Shown one piece after another: positions 1-31,710 of a stretch of DNA of 64,000 nt. The notes under the pieces were generated by a model. It was not told the origin of the DNA. It did not search any database and saw only the letters and a list, made by a program, of their open reading frames with translations. This DNA is from Capitella teleta. Its lineage: Eukaryota > Annelida > Polychaeta > Capitellidae. The stretch lies in the NCBI GenBank assembly GCA_000328365.1, contig KB296320.1, positions 155,862 to 219,861 of the forward strand, read 5' to 3'. The translations under genes were made by a program, and so were the position numbers. Within the stretch, counting starts at the first letter, position 1, and every line of letters starts with the position of its first letter.

Positions 1-212
1 GTCTGACCCGCACGCCAACGACTCTTTCGTTAATCTCCGTATAAGTGCGATGTGTTGGTCTGGTTAATTAATTCACAATTTATTCATTTCACTGTGTCGT
101 TTAACGTTAGCCGTTCTGCGGATTTCTTTCTTTCTCCTTCGTGATCGCATGAAGACAACTTTCGTTATCACAAATGTTGAGGATGACGTAATTGAATGAT
201 TTTGCATTTCAG

Positions 213-4749
<4,537 letters not shown>

Positions 4750-5413
4750 TTTGCATCTCATTTGCATATTGCTCCTTCTAAGTGCCTCCTGTGACTCATG
4801 TTTTGACTGACTTCATATCAAAATGACTAATTTGATAGCAACATTATTTTCGTACTTAAAATATTATTATTATTATTGAATTCATTCATTGAGTTTTTTT
4901 TTTCTCCCTCGTTATGTAATGCTAAGATCGATCGATGTGCATAATCGTTATGTTGTTTTTATTGATTTTTCTTTATCGTCTTAGATAAAGATTAGATTTA
5001 ACTGGGTCGTTTATTTCTTGTTTTCGATCAGAATAAGGTGGCAGTTTAATAACGAACTTCTTGAAGGGATTATGTGCAAAAGGAAAAAAAAAAGAAGTTG
5101 ATTGCTGAGAATCCTTTTTTTTTTTATAGATTAAATGTTATCAATGCGTTGTCACGGTAACCAGTTTGTTGCTATGGGAAACCAACTCTGATATTTTAAC
5201 TCTTTTTTTTTTCTTCTTCTCCGAATTCATATGTAAATATTCATAACTGCTTTCATTTCCCCCGATAACATTCGTCGTTGAAGAATTGATGTATCGTTTA
5301 CCATTTTGTTTTCATCAAGTCCAAATACTTCTATTTTTTGTTATAGAAAACAAATTATGAAATATTATTATGTTTATGAAGCATTTTTTTTTTCATATTG
5401 CTATGCTAATAAA
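4750..5413 (+). other. Probable MITF 3' UTR with candidate poly(A) signal
   Basis: AT-rich sequence without reading frames follows the MITF stop. It contains several T-rich tracts. The clearest AATAAA is at 5408-5413 within an A-run, so its use is uncertain. Confidence 0.4.
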
Positions 5414-8040
5414 AAAAAATTATGTTTCTTCAATTTCTTCTTTTTCTCTCTTTCAAAATCTGAATTACATAATGACAATGAAGATGAAAGATTAGCTGAG
5501 CAGTGTCTGCTGCCCTGGATGACAAAGTATGTCATGCAAAGGAATAATGCAGTTGTAATCAATCGGGAGGATGGTTGGAGGCAGCGAAGGATCGTGGCTC
5601 CAATTTGGGCAGGATATTCTGGTGCAAGTGGAAGGCTTCCTGTAGGGAAGTCTTGGTCCTCATGGGAAGTTTCTTGTGAAAATCGATGATGCAATACTGA
5701 GAACAAGATGCAAGGATGGCAACCAGTGCTGGAGGCGACGCTTTCTAGATTGAGGCAATTGGGTCATTTAGGATTTGATAAATTTAACCGTCTTTAACCA
5801 GGTCAAAATCCTTTGTCTGGGAAGCCTCGTTGAAGGCATCCAGCTGGAGCAAGATGAAGGACATTAAACTGAATACCAGTTTCATCAATGTGGTTTCCAA
5901 CCACACCAGAGATGCCATACAATACATTCAATTCGTCCGTAGGATCCGCTCTCTTCACCTTATTTGGCTTCGCAACTTCGCCCAGCTGAAGATGATGACA
6001 GCGCATGGCAGCACAGAAGATGGCACTGCGGCGGCGCGGTTCTCTCCATGGACAGCCACGTGGCGGACCAGTGTTTGATGACGGACAACGCCGCGTAAGA
6101 TTGAGTTCCAAAGGCACAGAATGCCCCACAGGGCCGTTATGATTTGAGCCAAAGGATGCGTTATGATTTTATACATGCGTTATGAATTTCAGACGGATGC
6201 GTTAGATGAATACGTTTCTCTTTGATCATTGATAAGATGCTTAGATAACATCCAATTAGAACAGAGCATCGACATTACCATAGAGTAGTAAAGTTCACGC
6301 CTCCAAACAGATGTACTTGTTTAATCAATAGATATACAGTATACACACTACCATAGCACCATGCCATTACCATATTGAGGGTGTTCGGACGCCAAACGAA
6401 CGCAAGACTAATTGAGCAGAACAGCCTCTCGTTTGTCAGAATAAACGAGAGACGACGATTAACAACCGAATGCAATTCATGGTTCGGGAGCCCAATTAGA
6501 TGGAATCAAGCGACGATTGCATAAAAGGCTTTGCTTCAATCGCAAGATCAATATAAGCGCATTCACTTCGCCGCATCGGTAATTGACGACATATTGTGCG
6601 AGTGAATCATGCTGGTTGCTGAATGTCCACGCACGCCTTGTTAATATCATAATTTATTTATAAATTGTTCCTAGTTTGCTCTTACATGCATATTGTACAT
6701 CCCATGTGAGACGGAGTTGGTGTCCACAGAGAAGCACTAATTTACAAAGTCAACAGTTCGGATAAAAATTATGTTATCATGAGGCCCAATAAAAATAATT
6801 ATTATATAATATACCTTTTGCTAATGAAATGACTCTCAAGGAAAGAAAACCTCAACATGCAGAAGGGATATTTGATGTCATAGACAAGGATTATGCACCG
6901 AATGACCTCATCCGAAAATCATGGACATTATCAATCCAGGATTTTCCGGATGAGGGGACACTTGAGTCCTGTCACGCAGTTTTGTTGTGATACTCGATCG
7001 GCCTCGATGTTCTCTCGGTTTGAATGAGTGCATTTCCGGAGTAATGTTTTTCAATATCGCCATTCACGTACCACTGAGCATCGTGGCCGAATGAATTTAT
7101 TTCGAGATTTTTGAATGGTCGTCTGCTTACCTGAACGTCAGCGGACGACCTGATAGCAATCTGATTATGCAACTATCGTATGTGTTCTTATCACGAAATG
7201 TGAATTAAAAATAAACAACTAATTAAAATCCATGGGGCTGGGTGGCCCCAGACACAATCTTTTCTATTCGTTGTCCAGTCATGTTTATTATTGCAGTATG
7301 CAAGTCATTCGATTGGTTTGGCCTACTTGCATACTGTTACTAAAAATTTCACAATAAATCTTAAATAAGCTGCATTTGCATGTAGTGGAGTTGCATCCGG
7401 GCATATTTTGTACCTGTCGAAAATGGACAAAAGTTCACGGTGTATGCTGTTACGTAAGTAAGGACATGCAGCACTGTGGCTACTCTGTCCCGGAAATTGA
7501 TACTCACAATTAATGAAAGGCTGCACACAGTTGGAACACATAATTTCACAATGAAGTTAATTAACCAACATGAAACCCCTTTTAATGAATAAAACCATCG
7601 CCAGATTATTAAGTATTGCCCTTAATATTTCTTATTTGTATAAGGCTTACAAATTAGTACTTCTTAGTACAAGTGCGCGCGGCACATTATTAACATTTGA
7701 GATTAATGATGATAAATTGGTAATCAGTTGATCCACGACGGTCTTCATGCATTCAGAGGTTGGAGGGAACGTCCTTGAACTTAAAATCGAATTAAAGTCA
7801 AGCACAACGAACAAGCGTTTAAATCGCAGCGAAATGACTTGGCATTAATTCAATTCGATTTATGCAAATTCGGACCAAATAACATTACAATTATAACACC
7901 GTAGTAACCATTGAAGATTTGGAGCCACGATCAGCTCAATCCTCTCTCCATCCCTGTTTTCATTTGTCCCAATCGCATGTTATTTGTCCTCAAAAGCGAA
8001 GGCCAACGGGATGAATGAGAACAACAGGAGTAAACAAGCG
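5414..8040. other. Intergenic stretch between MITF and globin
   Basis: No recognisable gene. The part at 5480-6110 is richer in GC than its surroundings and has open frames on both strands (for example 5803-6129 minus), but I match none to a family. It could be a decayed element or chance. From 6200 to 8040 the sequence is AT-rich, without coding signals or obvious repeats. Confidence 0.5.
6135..6195 (+). repeat. Short tandem copies of ATGCGTTATGAWTTT-like motif
   Basis: CGTTATGAT occurs at 6135-6143 and 6159-6167, a one-base variant at 6178-6186, and a shortened GCGTTAGATG at about 6194. The same 9-mer recurs inside introns of the KMT2E-like gene. Confidence 0.6.
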
Positions 8041-8045
8041 AAAAG

Positions 8046-8205
8046 ACACACGTGCGACAGGGGGCACGATTACCCCCGACATTGTCCTGTGTCACAGGGT
8101 CCAACAACCGGGTAGCGCCACGTCAGCACACGTAGACGCGGATGAACCTTGTGCGTGAGACCCCAGGGGTATATATAAGTCCACAGATCGCCAGATCGAT
8201 TCATC
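8046..8205 (+). promoter_or_regulatory. Globin core promoter with TATA box
   Basis: TATATATAAG at 8170-8179 lies about 25-30 bases upstream of the likely start near 8200. Upstream, CACGTGCG near 8048 and further ACGT-containing sites (GCCACGTCAG, ACACGTAG) resemble E-box or hypoxia-response cores. The TATA assignment rests on position and sequence; hypoxia control is only inference. Confidence 0.7.
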
Positions 8206-8354
8206 AACAAATCTCGACAAGTTCCTACAACTCTCCAACTCACATCACCAACCAAGTAAGTCTCTCTGATCTCCTCTCCGATTCGAGGCTAAATATCTCC
8301 TCAGGTTTAATTCCTTTTGATACTAAACTAATTTCCCTTCCACAGACTGCCAAC

Positions 8355-8910
8355 ATGGGTCTCACCAAAGCGCAGATCGCTGCTATCCAGAACAACTGGG
8401 CCAGAATCTCCAACAATCTCCAAGACTTCGGCGACACCCTCTTCATGAGGTAACCTCCTCTGACACCCGACCCTCTGCAATATATGTGACCTCCATTTCA
8501 GGTACCTCACCATCTACCCCGGGGACCTCGCTTTCTTCCCTAAATTCGAGCATGAGGGCGTCGGTGATCACTTGAGGCACAACGCCGACTTCCAGGCCCA
8601 GACGCTGGTCGTCTGCCAGTTCCTCTCCAAAGTCATCGCCAGTCTGTCTGACATGGACGCCGCTAAAGCCATGCTGCAGGAACGCGTGCGCACCCACGCG
8701 CCACGTGGTATCGCCATGGCGCAATTCGAGGTACGTGCTCTCTCCAACAGTCAACATAATCTGATGATCTGCTTCCTGCAGCGTCTTCTTGACCTCCTTC
8801 CTCGTCTGGTGCAGGACGCCAGCGCCGCCAGTGGACCCACCGCCGACGCATGGAGGGTGGCCGTCGCGTCACTCATGCCAGCCATGAGGCAGGAATTCGC
8901 AAAAGTTTGA
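8355..8910 (+). CDS. Globin, 150 residues, three exons
   Basis: Exons 8355-8449, 8502-8730 and 8782-8910 join in phase into 150 codons plus TGA, the normal single-domain globin size. A 5' UTR intron is likely at 8256-8345. Introns fall at the two ancient globin positions, B12.2 (split Arg codon) and G7.0. Key residues visible are Phe44 (CD1) and Phe47 in FFPKF, proximal His97 (F8) in RTHAPRG, and Gln65 at the distal E7 position in DFQAQTLVV in place of the usual His. There is no signal peptide, so it should be cytosolic, binding heme and probably O2. The second intron is only 51 nt and in frame; unspliced, it would insert 17 residues between the F and G helices, which spoils the globin alignment, so splicing is preferred. 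Class (neuroglobin-like, haemoglobin-like or other) was not resolved. Confidence 0.9.
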
Positions 8911-8965
8911 GCTTCTTTGAGCAAGGGGATTGCTGTATTCGCCATTTTTGCATTTGTTGTTATGA

Positions 8966-8971
8966 ATTAAA
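8966..8971 (+). terminator. Globin poly(A) signal (ATTAAA)
   Basis: ATTAAA lies 56 bases after the globin stop. It is followed about 35-60 bases on by a GT/T-rich stretch (9005-9035), the usual cleavage context. Confidence 0.6.
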
Positions 8972-9580
8972 ATATTCTGAGTTCGCTGTACACATTTGTC
9001 TTCGGGTGTTTATTTCGGTGTGATTTGTTGTGGATGAGTTGGCAACAATTAAGGTCAAGGTCATGATCATGTTGCGGAGTCTTGGTTATCTTTGTGGGGT
9101 GGCACACGAGCTTTGATATATAGGCCCAAAGGAAATAAAAAAAGTTTGTTTGTTTGTTTGTTTGGTTTTTTTTTGTGGGTCAAACCTTGATGACATCAAA
9201 CTCTTTATTTGGTGGAATAATCAACAGAGCGTCAAAACCAAAATGTTCACTATTTATGGTCAGTTTCTAGTAAAGCACCAGTTGGAGTACCACAGATAAA
9301 TCGGGCGAGGTCTGCTTGGGTCTCGCTGTCAGCTCTCGGAACAACAGTTAGCAGAATTCATGGATTGCCTGCGCAAGAAAATCAAATTTGGATCTGACTG
9401 AAAACGGCGAGAATAGACTGGAACAGGTATGTCGAATATTATTGAAGATCTTAACATGGGTTAACCTAATTGCTGAGCCATTTACAGATCAGCTGTTTTT
9501 TTTTTTTTTTTTTTTTTTTTTTGTGTGTGGGTGTGCCCCTAACCTTTATATATGTATCCTTATATATAAGTATACATATA

Positions 9581-10274
9581 CAGAATGGGCCAAAAGTAGT
9601 CTATCTACTCCATGATGAAGATTTCAATGTTTTTGATGGTGCTACGCATTTTCGAGAAAGTGTTACAAAACAGATCGCAGTGTAAAAATCACACAAATAT
9701 AAATGAATACTTGTCATGGTTAGTCTAACATGTCATGCTGCTATTCCTATCATTCATATTCCAATTCCATCAACATTTATGCCGATGTATCTCAATTAAT
9801 AGAATGCACTCAACATTCCGCGATATTTCCACTTTTGGCGGCAAACAGGGCCCCGGACCATGGATAAGCGATCATGCAGTGAAAGAATACCGGTGAATAA
9901 GGCGACGCTCTCGTACTATTGTTCTGTTTGAGAGTGCTGTTGTTGTGACAGTAGCACTGATGTTTATCTCCTTAAATCAAAACAAAGTAGAGTTTGTATT
10001 GAAGCGCCATGCAAGAGATGACATTCCTTAATGCTCGTTCAGGGGCTAATCTGATTTGGCTCTCTTCGCGATCACTCACCACTTGCATTTAAATGTTCCT
10101 CCCTCTTTCAAAATTGACTTTTTCTTTGATTTCTTTGCATACATGCGGGCAGAATAAATAATTAGTCTGTCAATCGATGGCAGATAGTTATTTTTTTGAA
10201 TAATTGATACATTTTAGCCAATTTTAGAGTTTTGGTTTAACATGGAGAAGATAGACTACTTTTGGCCCATACTG
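9581..10274. mobile_element. Non-autonomous DNA transposon (MITE) with 34-bp terminal inverted repeats
   Basis: The ends 9581-9614 and 10241-10274 are inverted repeats of 34 bases differing at two positions. Both begin CAG(A/T)ATGGGCCAAAAG. The element is 694 bases long, AT-rich inside and has no transposase frame. A TA dinucleotide abuts the left end, but no clean target duplication is seen on the right. The terminus looks like Tc1/mariner-type ends, but the superfamily is inference. It sits between globin and the 3' side of CADPS. Confidence 0.8.
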
Positions 10275-11691
10275 CTGCATACATGTATAAATGTTGATTT
10301 TTACAGAAAAAGAGAAAAAGAAATGTATTTAATAGTGATGCTTTTATTTGAAGATAGCAAGACCGATTTCAACAATGATAGAGCAAAGGAAAGTGCAAAG
10401 AGATATATTCTACCGATTAGGATTATTATTGCATGAATATTCATGAGGTCAGAAATAAATTATCATTAAATCAATGATATCCTGTGGAATGTTAATTTTT
10501 GTAAACGCATTTTTGAGGGGGTATCCGGAGAGAAAAACCAAAGATGACGACCAAAACGGTTAAATATATTTTATAAGCGGAATGGTAAAGAAAAAAAAAA
10601 AAAAGAAAAAAAAAGTGTAAATTCTAAATAAATAGTTAATTAATCCATTCCCAACAGAACTTATACAAACCCTGTATGTAATTAATAATTAATTTTAATT
10701 AAATTGAATAATAATTTGAGATGACAGGAGAGCTGGTACACGTTGGTTTCTTCATTTTTGGAATAATTTTTACCCCAACAGCATTATTGAGTTTATTACA
10801 CTCCTTAACTAATTGATTAAAATGTAACATTTATTATTGGTTTTGTAGTCGACTTCTCAAATTTATGAGCGAGTATTTTGACAAAGATTGTCAAATTAGA
10901 GAGAAAGACTGGTCTAATAAATATATATATTTATATAAAAAAAAAGAGGAGGGGGGGGGGAATCTATAAAAAAAATGAAAAAAGAAAATCTATGATACAA
11001 TTACCTATGTATAAAGTTTACATTATGTACAAATCTAAAAAGATTATATATACATAATTATGGGGAAAAAAAAAGAAAATAAATAAATATCAAGGTGTAT
11101 GCTTGGAAATATCTGGTACAAGAATGTGTATCATTGTGAAATGTTCAGTAAAATTGTGATTTATTTATATATTTGAGACAAATTTTTAAGTTAAAAATTT
11201 AAAAAACAAAAATAAGTATTTGCCAAAACAAAGTTTCTTGTGTGCTGTTTTGTTTGTGACAGAAAAATATAAATAGGTTCATAAATTATTAAAATATAAT
11301 ATCTACAAAACACTCAAAACAGAACAAAAGAAAAAAACAAATGGAATACTTTTTTGTCCTTGTTGAAAAAATTGCTTGGAATACATGCATATGAGGTCAT
11401 GAATATTCAATCACACAAACAAAATAATCATTAAGGTAAGACCACTCCTAAAAAATGAGTAATTACTAAGTAGTTTTTAAATAGAAAAACATTGAGCACG
11501 AATTATGTTAACAGAATAATTGAGATTGCTTCATTGCATTTCTACACGTGTCGACTGAGACACAAAAACAAATAACAAATGACTAGAAAACAAGAACACA
11601 GATCGGATGATGAAACCATAAACAACAACAAAAGAAGCAAACAAAGAAAGGTTTGTTGCTAGGGGCGGAGCTTGTTGCTAAGGGGCGTGGC
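10275..11691. other. AT-rich 3' flank and probable 3' UTR of CADPS
   Basis: No coding signal on either strand. It is very AT-rich, with A- and T-runs. On the minus strand an AATAAA candidate reads from 11165 to 11160, about 0.5 kb after the CADPS stop. Other AT-rich signals are possible, so the end of the transcript is uncertain. Confidence 0.4.
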
Positions 11692-27118
<15,427 letters not shown>

Positions 27119-27239
27119 GTTGGTTCAGTGCGCTTCACCTGGTCACGTGAGATGAACCAGTGACACATACAGAGGCAGTAATCACCGAAAAACAAGTTGA
27201 GTTTGCGAGCTCAGCGGCTCAGTTTGACAGCTGCTCTCT

Positions 27240-27540
27240 CATCAGGAATAATCGCCTCGCACTGCGCAGGCGCACGTAAACATTACAAATGGAAATTCTA
27301 TAAAAGCGAAATTTAATTAAAAAGACAATGATAGCAGTCTCATTTATTCAGAAAAGGGGCAAAAGTATATTCCTGATAATTTTTATCATTTAATTAATAA
27401 AAGTACTTAAATCTCGTTGACCCGAGAGCTAAGAGGGCACTGGGCATGCGCAGTTGGCCGGAAGTTGCCGTGCTCATGCGCGTGTGAACCCCGTTTTTCG
27501 ACTTTCCTGTCGACGCCATTTTAGAACTTTCGTCTCATCG
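27240..27540. promoter_or_regulatory. Divergent promoter region between CADPS (-) and KMT2E-like gene (+)
   Basis: Sites visible are an NRF1-type TGCGCAGGCGCA at 27263-27274, a second NRF1-type GCATGCGCAG at 27444-27453, an ETS/GABP site CCGGAAGT at 27458-27465, CATGCGCGTG at 27475-27484 and a YY1-like GCCATTTTA at 27515-27523. No TATA is near. These are typical of broad promoters. The block starts about 120 bases from the CADPS ATG. Assignment of the plus side to the KMT2E-like gene assumes a long 5' UTR intron of about 4 kb. Confidence 0.65.
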
Positions 27541-30500
27541 ACGATAAATAAATAATGTGTATTTTTTACCGTTTTCAATGTATTAAGACTCAATTCAGAC
27601 TTGTCATTCTGTGAGACAATAACTAGGGACATCCGTGCGTCGTCTGGACGTGTCAATTTCCTTCTTAGTCAACCCAGTTCGGAAATAAGCACCCTGTGTT
27701 TTTGTAAATACAAGTGGACGCTGTACAACTTCTCAGTGCTTTCTTGTTTTGATCATCAAAATCGTAGATTTACTGGTGTACACCGTCTGTACATTGAACC
27801 AATGGTTTGGTAAGTCTTTATTGCTCATGTTGCATGTTTGCTTGTTCAAATACTAGCTTTGTTTACATCTTATCAGTCGTTAAGATGCCTGTCACAATCG
27901 GCTTGTGTATTCTCAAAATGGACGCTCGAATTTGCAGTGCAAGTTTCTTTCTTGTTCTCAATCACCGATCGTTGGCCGTTTCTGTCCCACCGTTCCTCGA
28001 GTTTGGTTATTACCATGACCTTTCATACATCCCAAATCCGTAACCAAGTTAACATTTTGCGTTCGTTTGCTCCCGAGTCCATTATTGTGATTATCAGTAT
28101 TATTACACCCAACAGATAACTGAATGTCAATGTGATGGTCAGTTAAATCTGTCGTAATCTTGATAGATCCTACTAGTCATTCTGATTATCATCACCCAGA
28201 CTATCCCCTGCCGGACAGTCACTGGATTATCATTAGGAGTCCCCTTCACTTGTGTAAGTTAGGATATAAAAGAAGGATTGAAGTTGCTTTCATTTAGAGA
28301 ACGAGAGAAGAAGTTTGGAGTTGGCTGGGTTGCAATGTACTTTGATATTGATCTCTGCCTGAATACTAGCATGAGGGATATTAGTGTGATGCACTAATCA
28401 TTGAACTATCTTCTATTGTCAAATTCCCCCCCGGAGACGTGGTGCCAATTCCTTCTCCATTTCATTCTCGTCAAAGAGGTTGTTGATGTACTTGGACCAG
28501 ATATAACTGTTTTGTAGCTATAGTGCAATGTCAAATCTTTTGTGAGATACGCTTCACGATATTATGAATGCGATAGGCCTACACAATCGGATCATAATCC
28601 CAATGACAGTCACGACAGTGTATTAATGATAGGCTGCCTTTCCCTATCTGACCTATTTTGGAAGATTGCATTATGACTGTTGGATTGTGTTAACTGTAGC
28701 ATTTGTTGAATTGAAATGATAATCAGTATCAGAGTATGAAATGTTTGCTCTCTGTTAGGCATACATCTTCTGCATTGTGATTGGCACGGTCTTGTAATGA
28801 TTTATATCTTCATTGTTGATGTCATCACTTGATGTGACTGAATAGTGATACTAGGACCCCTTTGCTATATCTTCAAATGCCTCTGTGCACCTCCTACATA
28901 TGGCCTAATGATGTGTGCAAGTGATGTGCCATTTGCCATCAATCTGAGCTGTTGTCAGGATACTGTGGATGGAACAATGACGTTATGTCCACGGAGTTAC
29001 ATCGCAGGATTCATCTGATCTGTGCATTGCTGCGTGTGTTCAGAACTTCCTTCGTGTCGATAATCTTTGTTAGCATTTATTACTGCTTAGTGTTGCTTCT
29101 GGTTGGATATGGAATTGATTTGTTCCTTGCGTCCTCCTCCATAAACATGCCCATGATGTGGTGCTGAAAGAAAGACTCCTCGCATCGCAAGCTTTGATTT
29201 CTTAATTGTTGTTATTGAATTGTGAGCCCATTTTGTTTTCTGCACATATGATCAGCCTGTGATCACTTCTAAGGATTTGAATCAATTGATAGTACAGTAA
29301 ATCCCCTTGTGAGTCACCCTTGCAACAGAGGAGAGTTATGAAGCGTCTCATGCTCTACCTGTATGTCACGATTATCAATGACATGCTGTTCTGTGTTCTT
29401 CTCTGTTTATGTTGCTATCGTTTGATTTACTATTTGACCATTTCTGGTGTTGCTCTGCTACGCAACGTGTACTAAACAGTCATCAGGCTCCACTGCTTCC
29501 ATTTCCTGCTTGAGAGTCAGCGTGACTCAATTTCCCATTGGTAAGCATTTACAGTTCAGTAAACGCAGCACAGGACGACGAAAAAGCTGGAATGAAATGC
29601 TATTCTCTGTGCGGATAGGGGAGTGGCGCTCATACGGGGAGGGGGGGTGCAATTTGCCTCGCGACTAGCAAATAACGATGCGTTTAGAGGAGTGCATAGG
29701 ATTGGCACTTGAGGCGAGGCTTACTGTATTGTTCAATTTACTGCTAGCTTATTTATCTTGGTTTATTGTGCTATACCACTGAGTGAAAATGTCTCCTTTC
29801 ATAGAATCAATATGGTTCATCATCTGACAGCATGATCACTGAACATGACTTACTTGAGCTATGCGTGAGACTCGTGGGGATCATATTCATTTTGTGTTAT
29901 GTGCTAAGTGTGGGATTTGCATTGTACACTTGTAATGATGTGTTGTACGGTGTATCCGATTTCTGCAAGTTGCCTGTTACTGGCTCATTGCCTGTCTGCA
30001 TGGCTGATGTCAAACAAGGCAGCTCCTCTTTGGCCTTTTTGTGTGCACTTTTGTGCATTGATTTTTTTTTTGCACGTAATAGAATATATTTGTTTGTGTT
30101 CATTGAGAAATTTGTTTAAATTTGTTCAGATTCGGCATGAACGGTGCTTTCATAGGGGGTTTGAGAAGAGCAAATATCAGAGCTAAATAATGAATATCTG
30201 CACACCTATCGATTGTTGACCAAGGTATGAATTTGGGAAACTGGGATTTCACAGAATCTGCTCACATAGAAACCTGCTGCTTACATGTATTGGAATTGAT
30301 CTCTGCTTTATGATGTTATGAATGGATCACATAATTCAACATGTGTGACAGTTGATTATCCATCATCCATTTAACTCAAGTACTGTCTGAAGTACTACCG
30401 GTGTTAACAATTATCTATATTTAGATGTGTTGTTTTCTGAAGCACTTTTGAAACATCTGGTTTTATCTGTTCTTGTGTTGTAGAATTTTTCACTTAGTTA

Positions 30501-31596
30501 ACCTGCATGTGTAGTCCTCTGTTATTACAACGATATAACCATTTATCGGGTGCTTGTCGTGAATTGGATGTCAGTGTTCTGCTGAGTGCGATGCATGTGT
30601 TGCCATTGCGCATGAATGGCTGCAAATGAAGCGTAAAGACAACCGATGCCTCTGCCTCTCTCTCTCTCTCTTTCTCTCCACCTCTCCACTCGTGGCTACT
30701 CGCACCCATCCCACTTCTGCTTCTGTGCAAAGTCCAATTCAAGCTGAATTGAGGTGCTTTTTTTCTTTCTCCTCCTCCTCCGTGAATCTGGTTGGAATTG
30801 GCAATTGAGTGGCGTTTTGTGTTAGGCTTATTCAGCCTGAAGTCGCTTCTTCCAGGCCTCTGCTTTCAATGTATGCAGCTGTATTGTTGCCTACTCTTGG
30901 GTTTTTCTGTTCAGTGAGCCGCTTATGTTCGAATTGTACAGCACCTGTATCTGTCGTCTGCAGTGGGTGCTGTTTTATTATGCCATTCGTGGTATACTCG
31001 CATCGTTGTTTGCTCATTGCTTATCTGAGCATCATGTCCTGAATGCCTCTCTCTCTCTTTCTCTCTGTGGAGTATTATTTTTTTCTGCTGCTCTTCCAAT
31101 TAAGCAGTGAGGCGAGTACCATTAAGTAGAGCGCTCGCTTGTTTAACTGTCTGCTGGGAGTAAATGCTCGTTCAATATTGACGGAATGCCTGTGCTTGTA
31201 CTGCTCTCAGATAGGCCGCCTACAGTGCCAGCCCCGCCTGACCTCTTGACCTCTCTTTGATTCCTCTTCTTCTTTTCTTCTTCTTTTTTCTTCGCCTCAA
31301 GTCACAAATCAATATGTTGCATTTGCCTTGGAATTAGCCTCGGCGGTGTCAACGTTTGCAGCGCTGCAAATAATCAATGTCGCGCTCCTTGCAAATGGTC
31401 CTCTAAGCGCTGCTGCTGCTGCTGTCGTCGGCTGCCTGTTCTGCTCAACCACTTTGCCTTTCTTCCTCATTGTTTCATCCTTCTGCCCTTGTGCTCTTGG
31501 CGAATCAATGCTAAATGATTTAGGAGAGTGCTCCCTCTACCTGTATACATGATGTACGTTTGAGAGAACTTTTGTTAACTGTTGATTCGCTTGCAG
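27541..31596. other. Probable 5' intron of the KMT2E-like gene
   Basis: No gene, RNA gene or known repeat was recognised. The sequence is T-rich with short pyrimidine tracts (for example CT repeats near 30655 and 31050). It separates the putative promoter at about 27.5 kb from the acceptor at 31596. A 5' non-coding exon is expected somewhere in 27.5-28 kb but could not be delimited. Confidence 0.45.
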
Positions 31597-31710
31597 ATTG
31601 CAGACGACGCGGCAGTGCAGCCAGAGCGCAATGTCTGAGCACAACAGCAAATCACTGGAGCATGAAACGTGCATGACGTCTGATCAGAACTTCTGGTTGC
31701 CAATCACGCG

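Noticed and set aside
5306-6129. Open frames on both strands downstream of MITF, considered as a gene or transposase relic
   Set aside because: No recognisable domain; the upper part begins in a poly-T artefact. Recorded only as a compositional patch.
9388-9435. Exon-like end with GTATGT donor downstream of globin
   Set aside because: There is no open frame upstream beyond a few codons and no matching acceptor exon.
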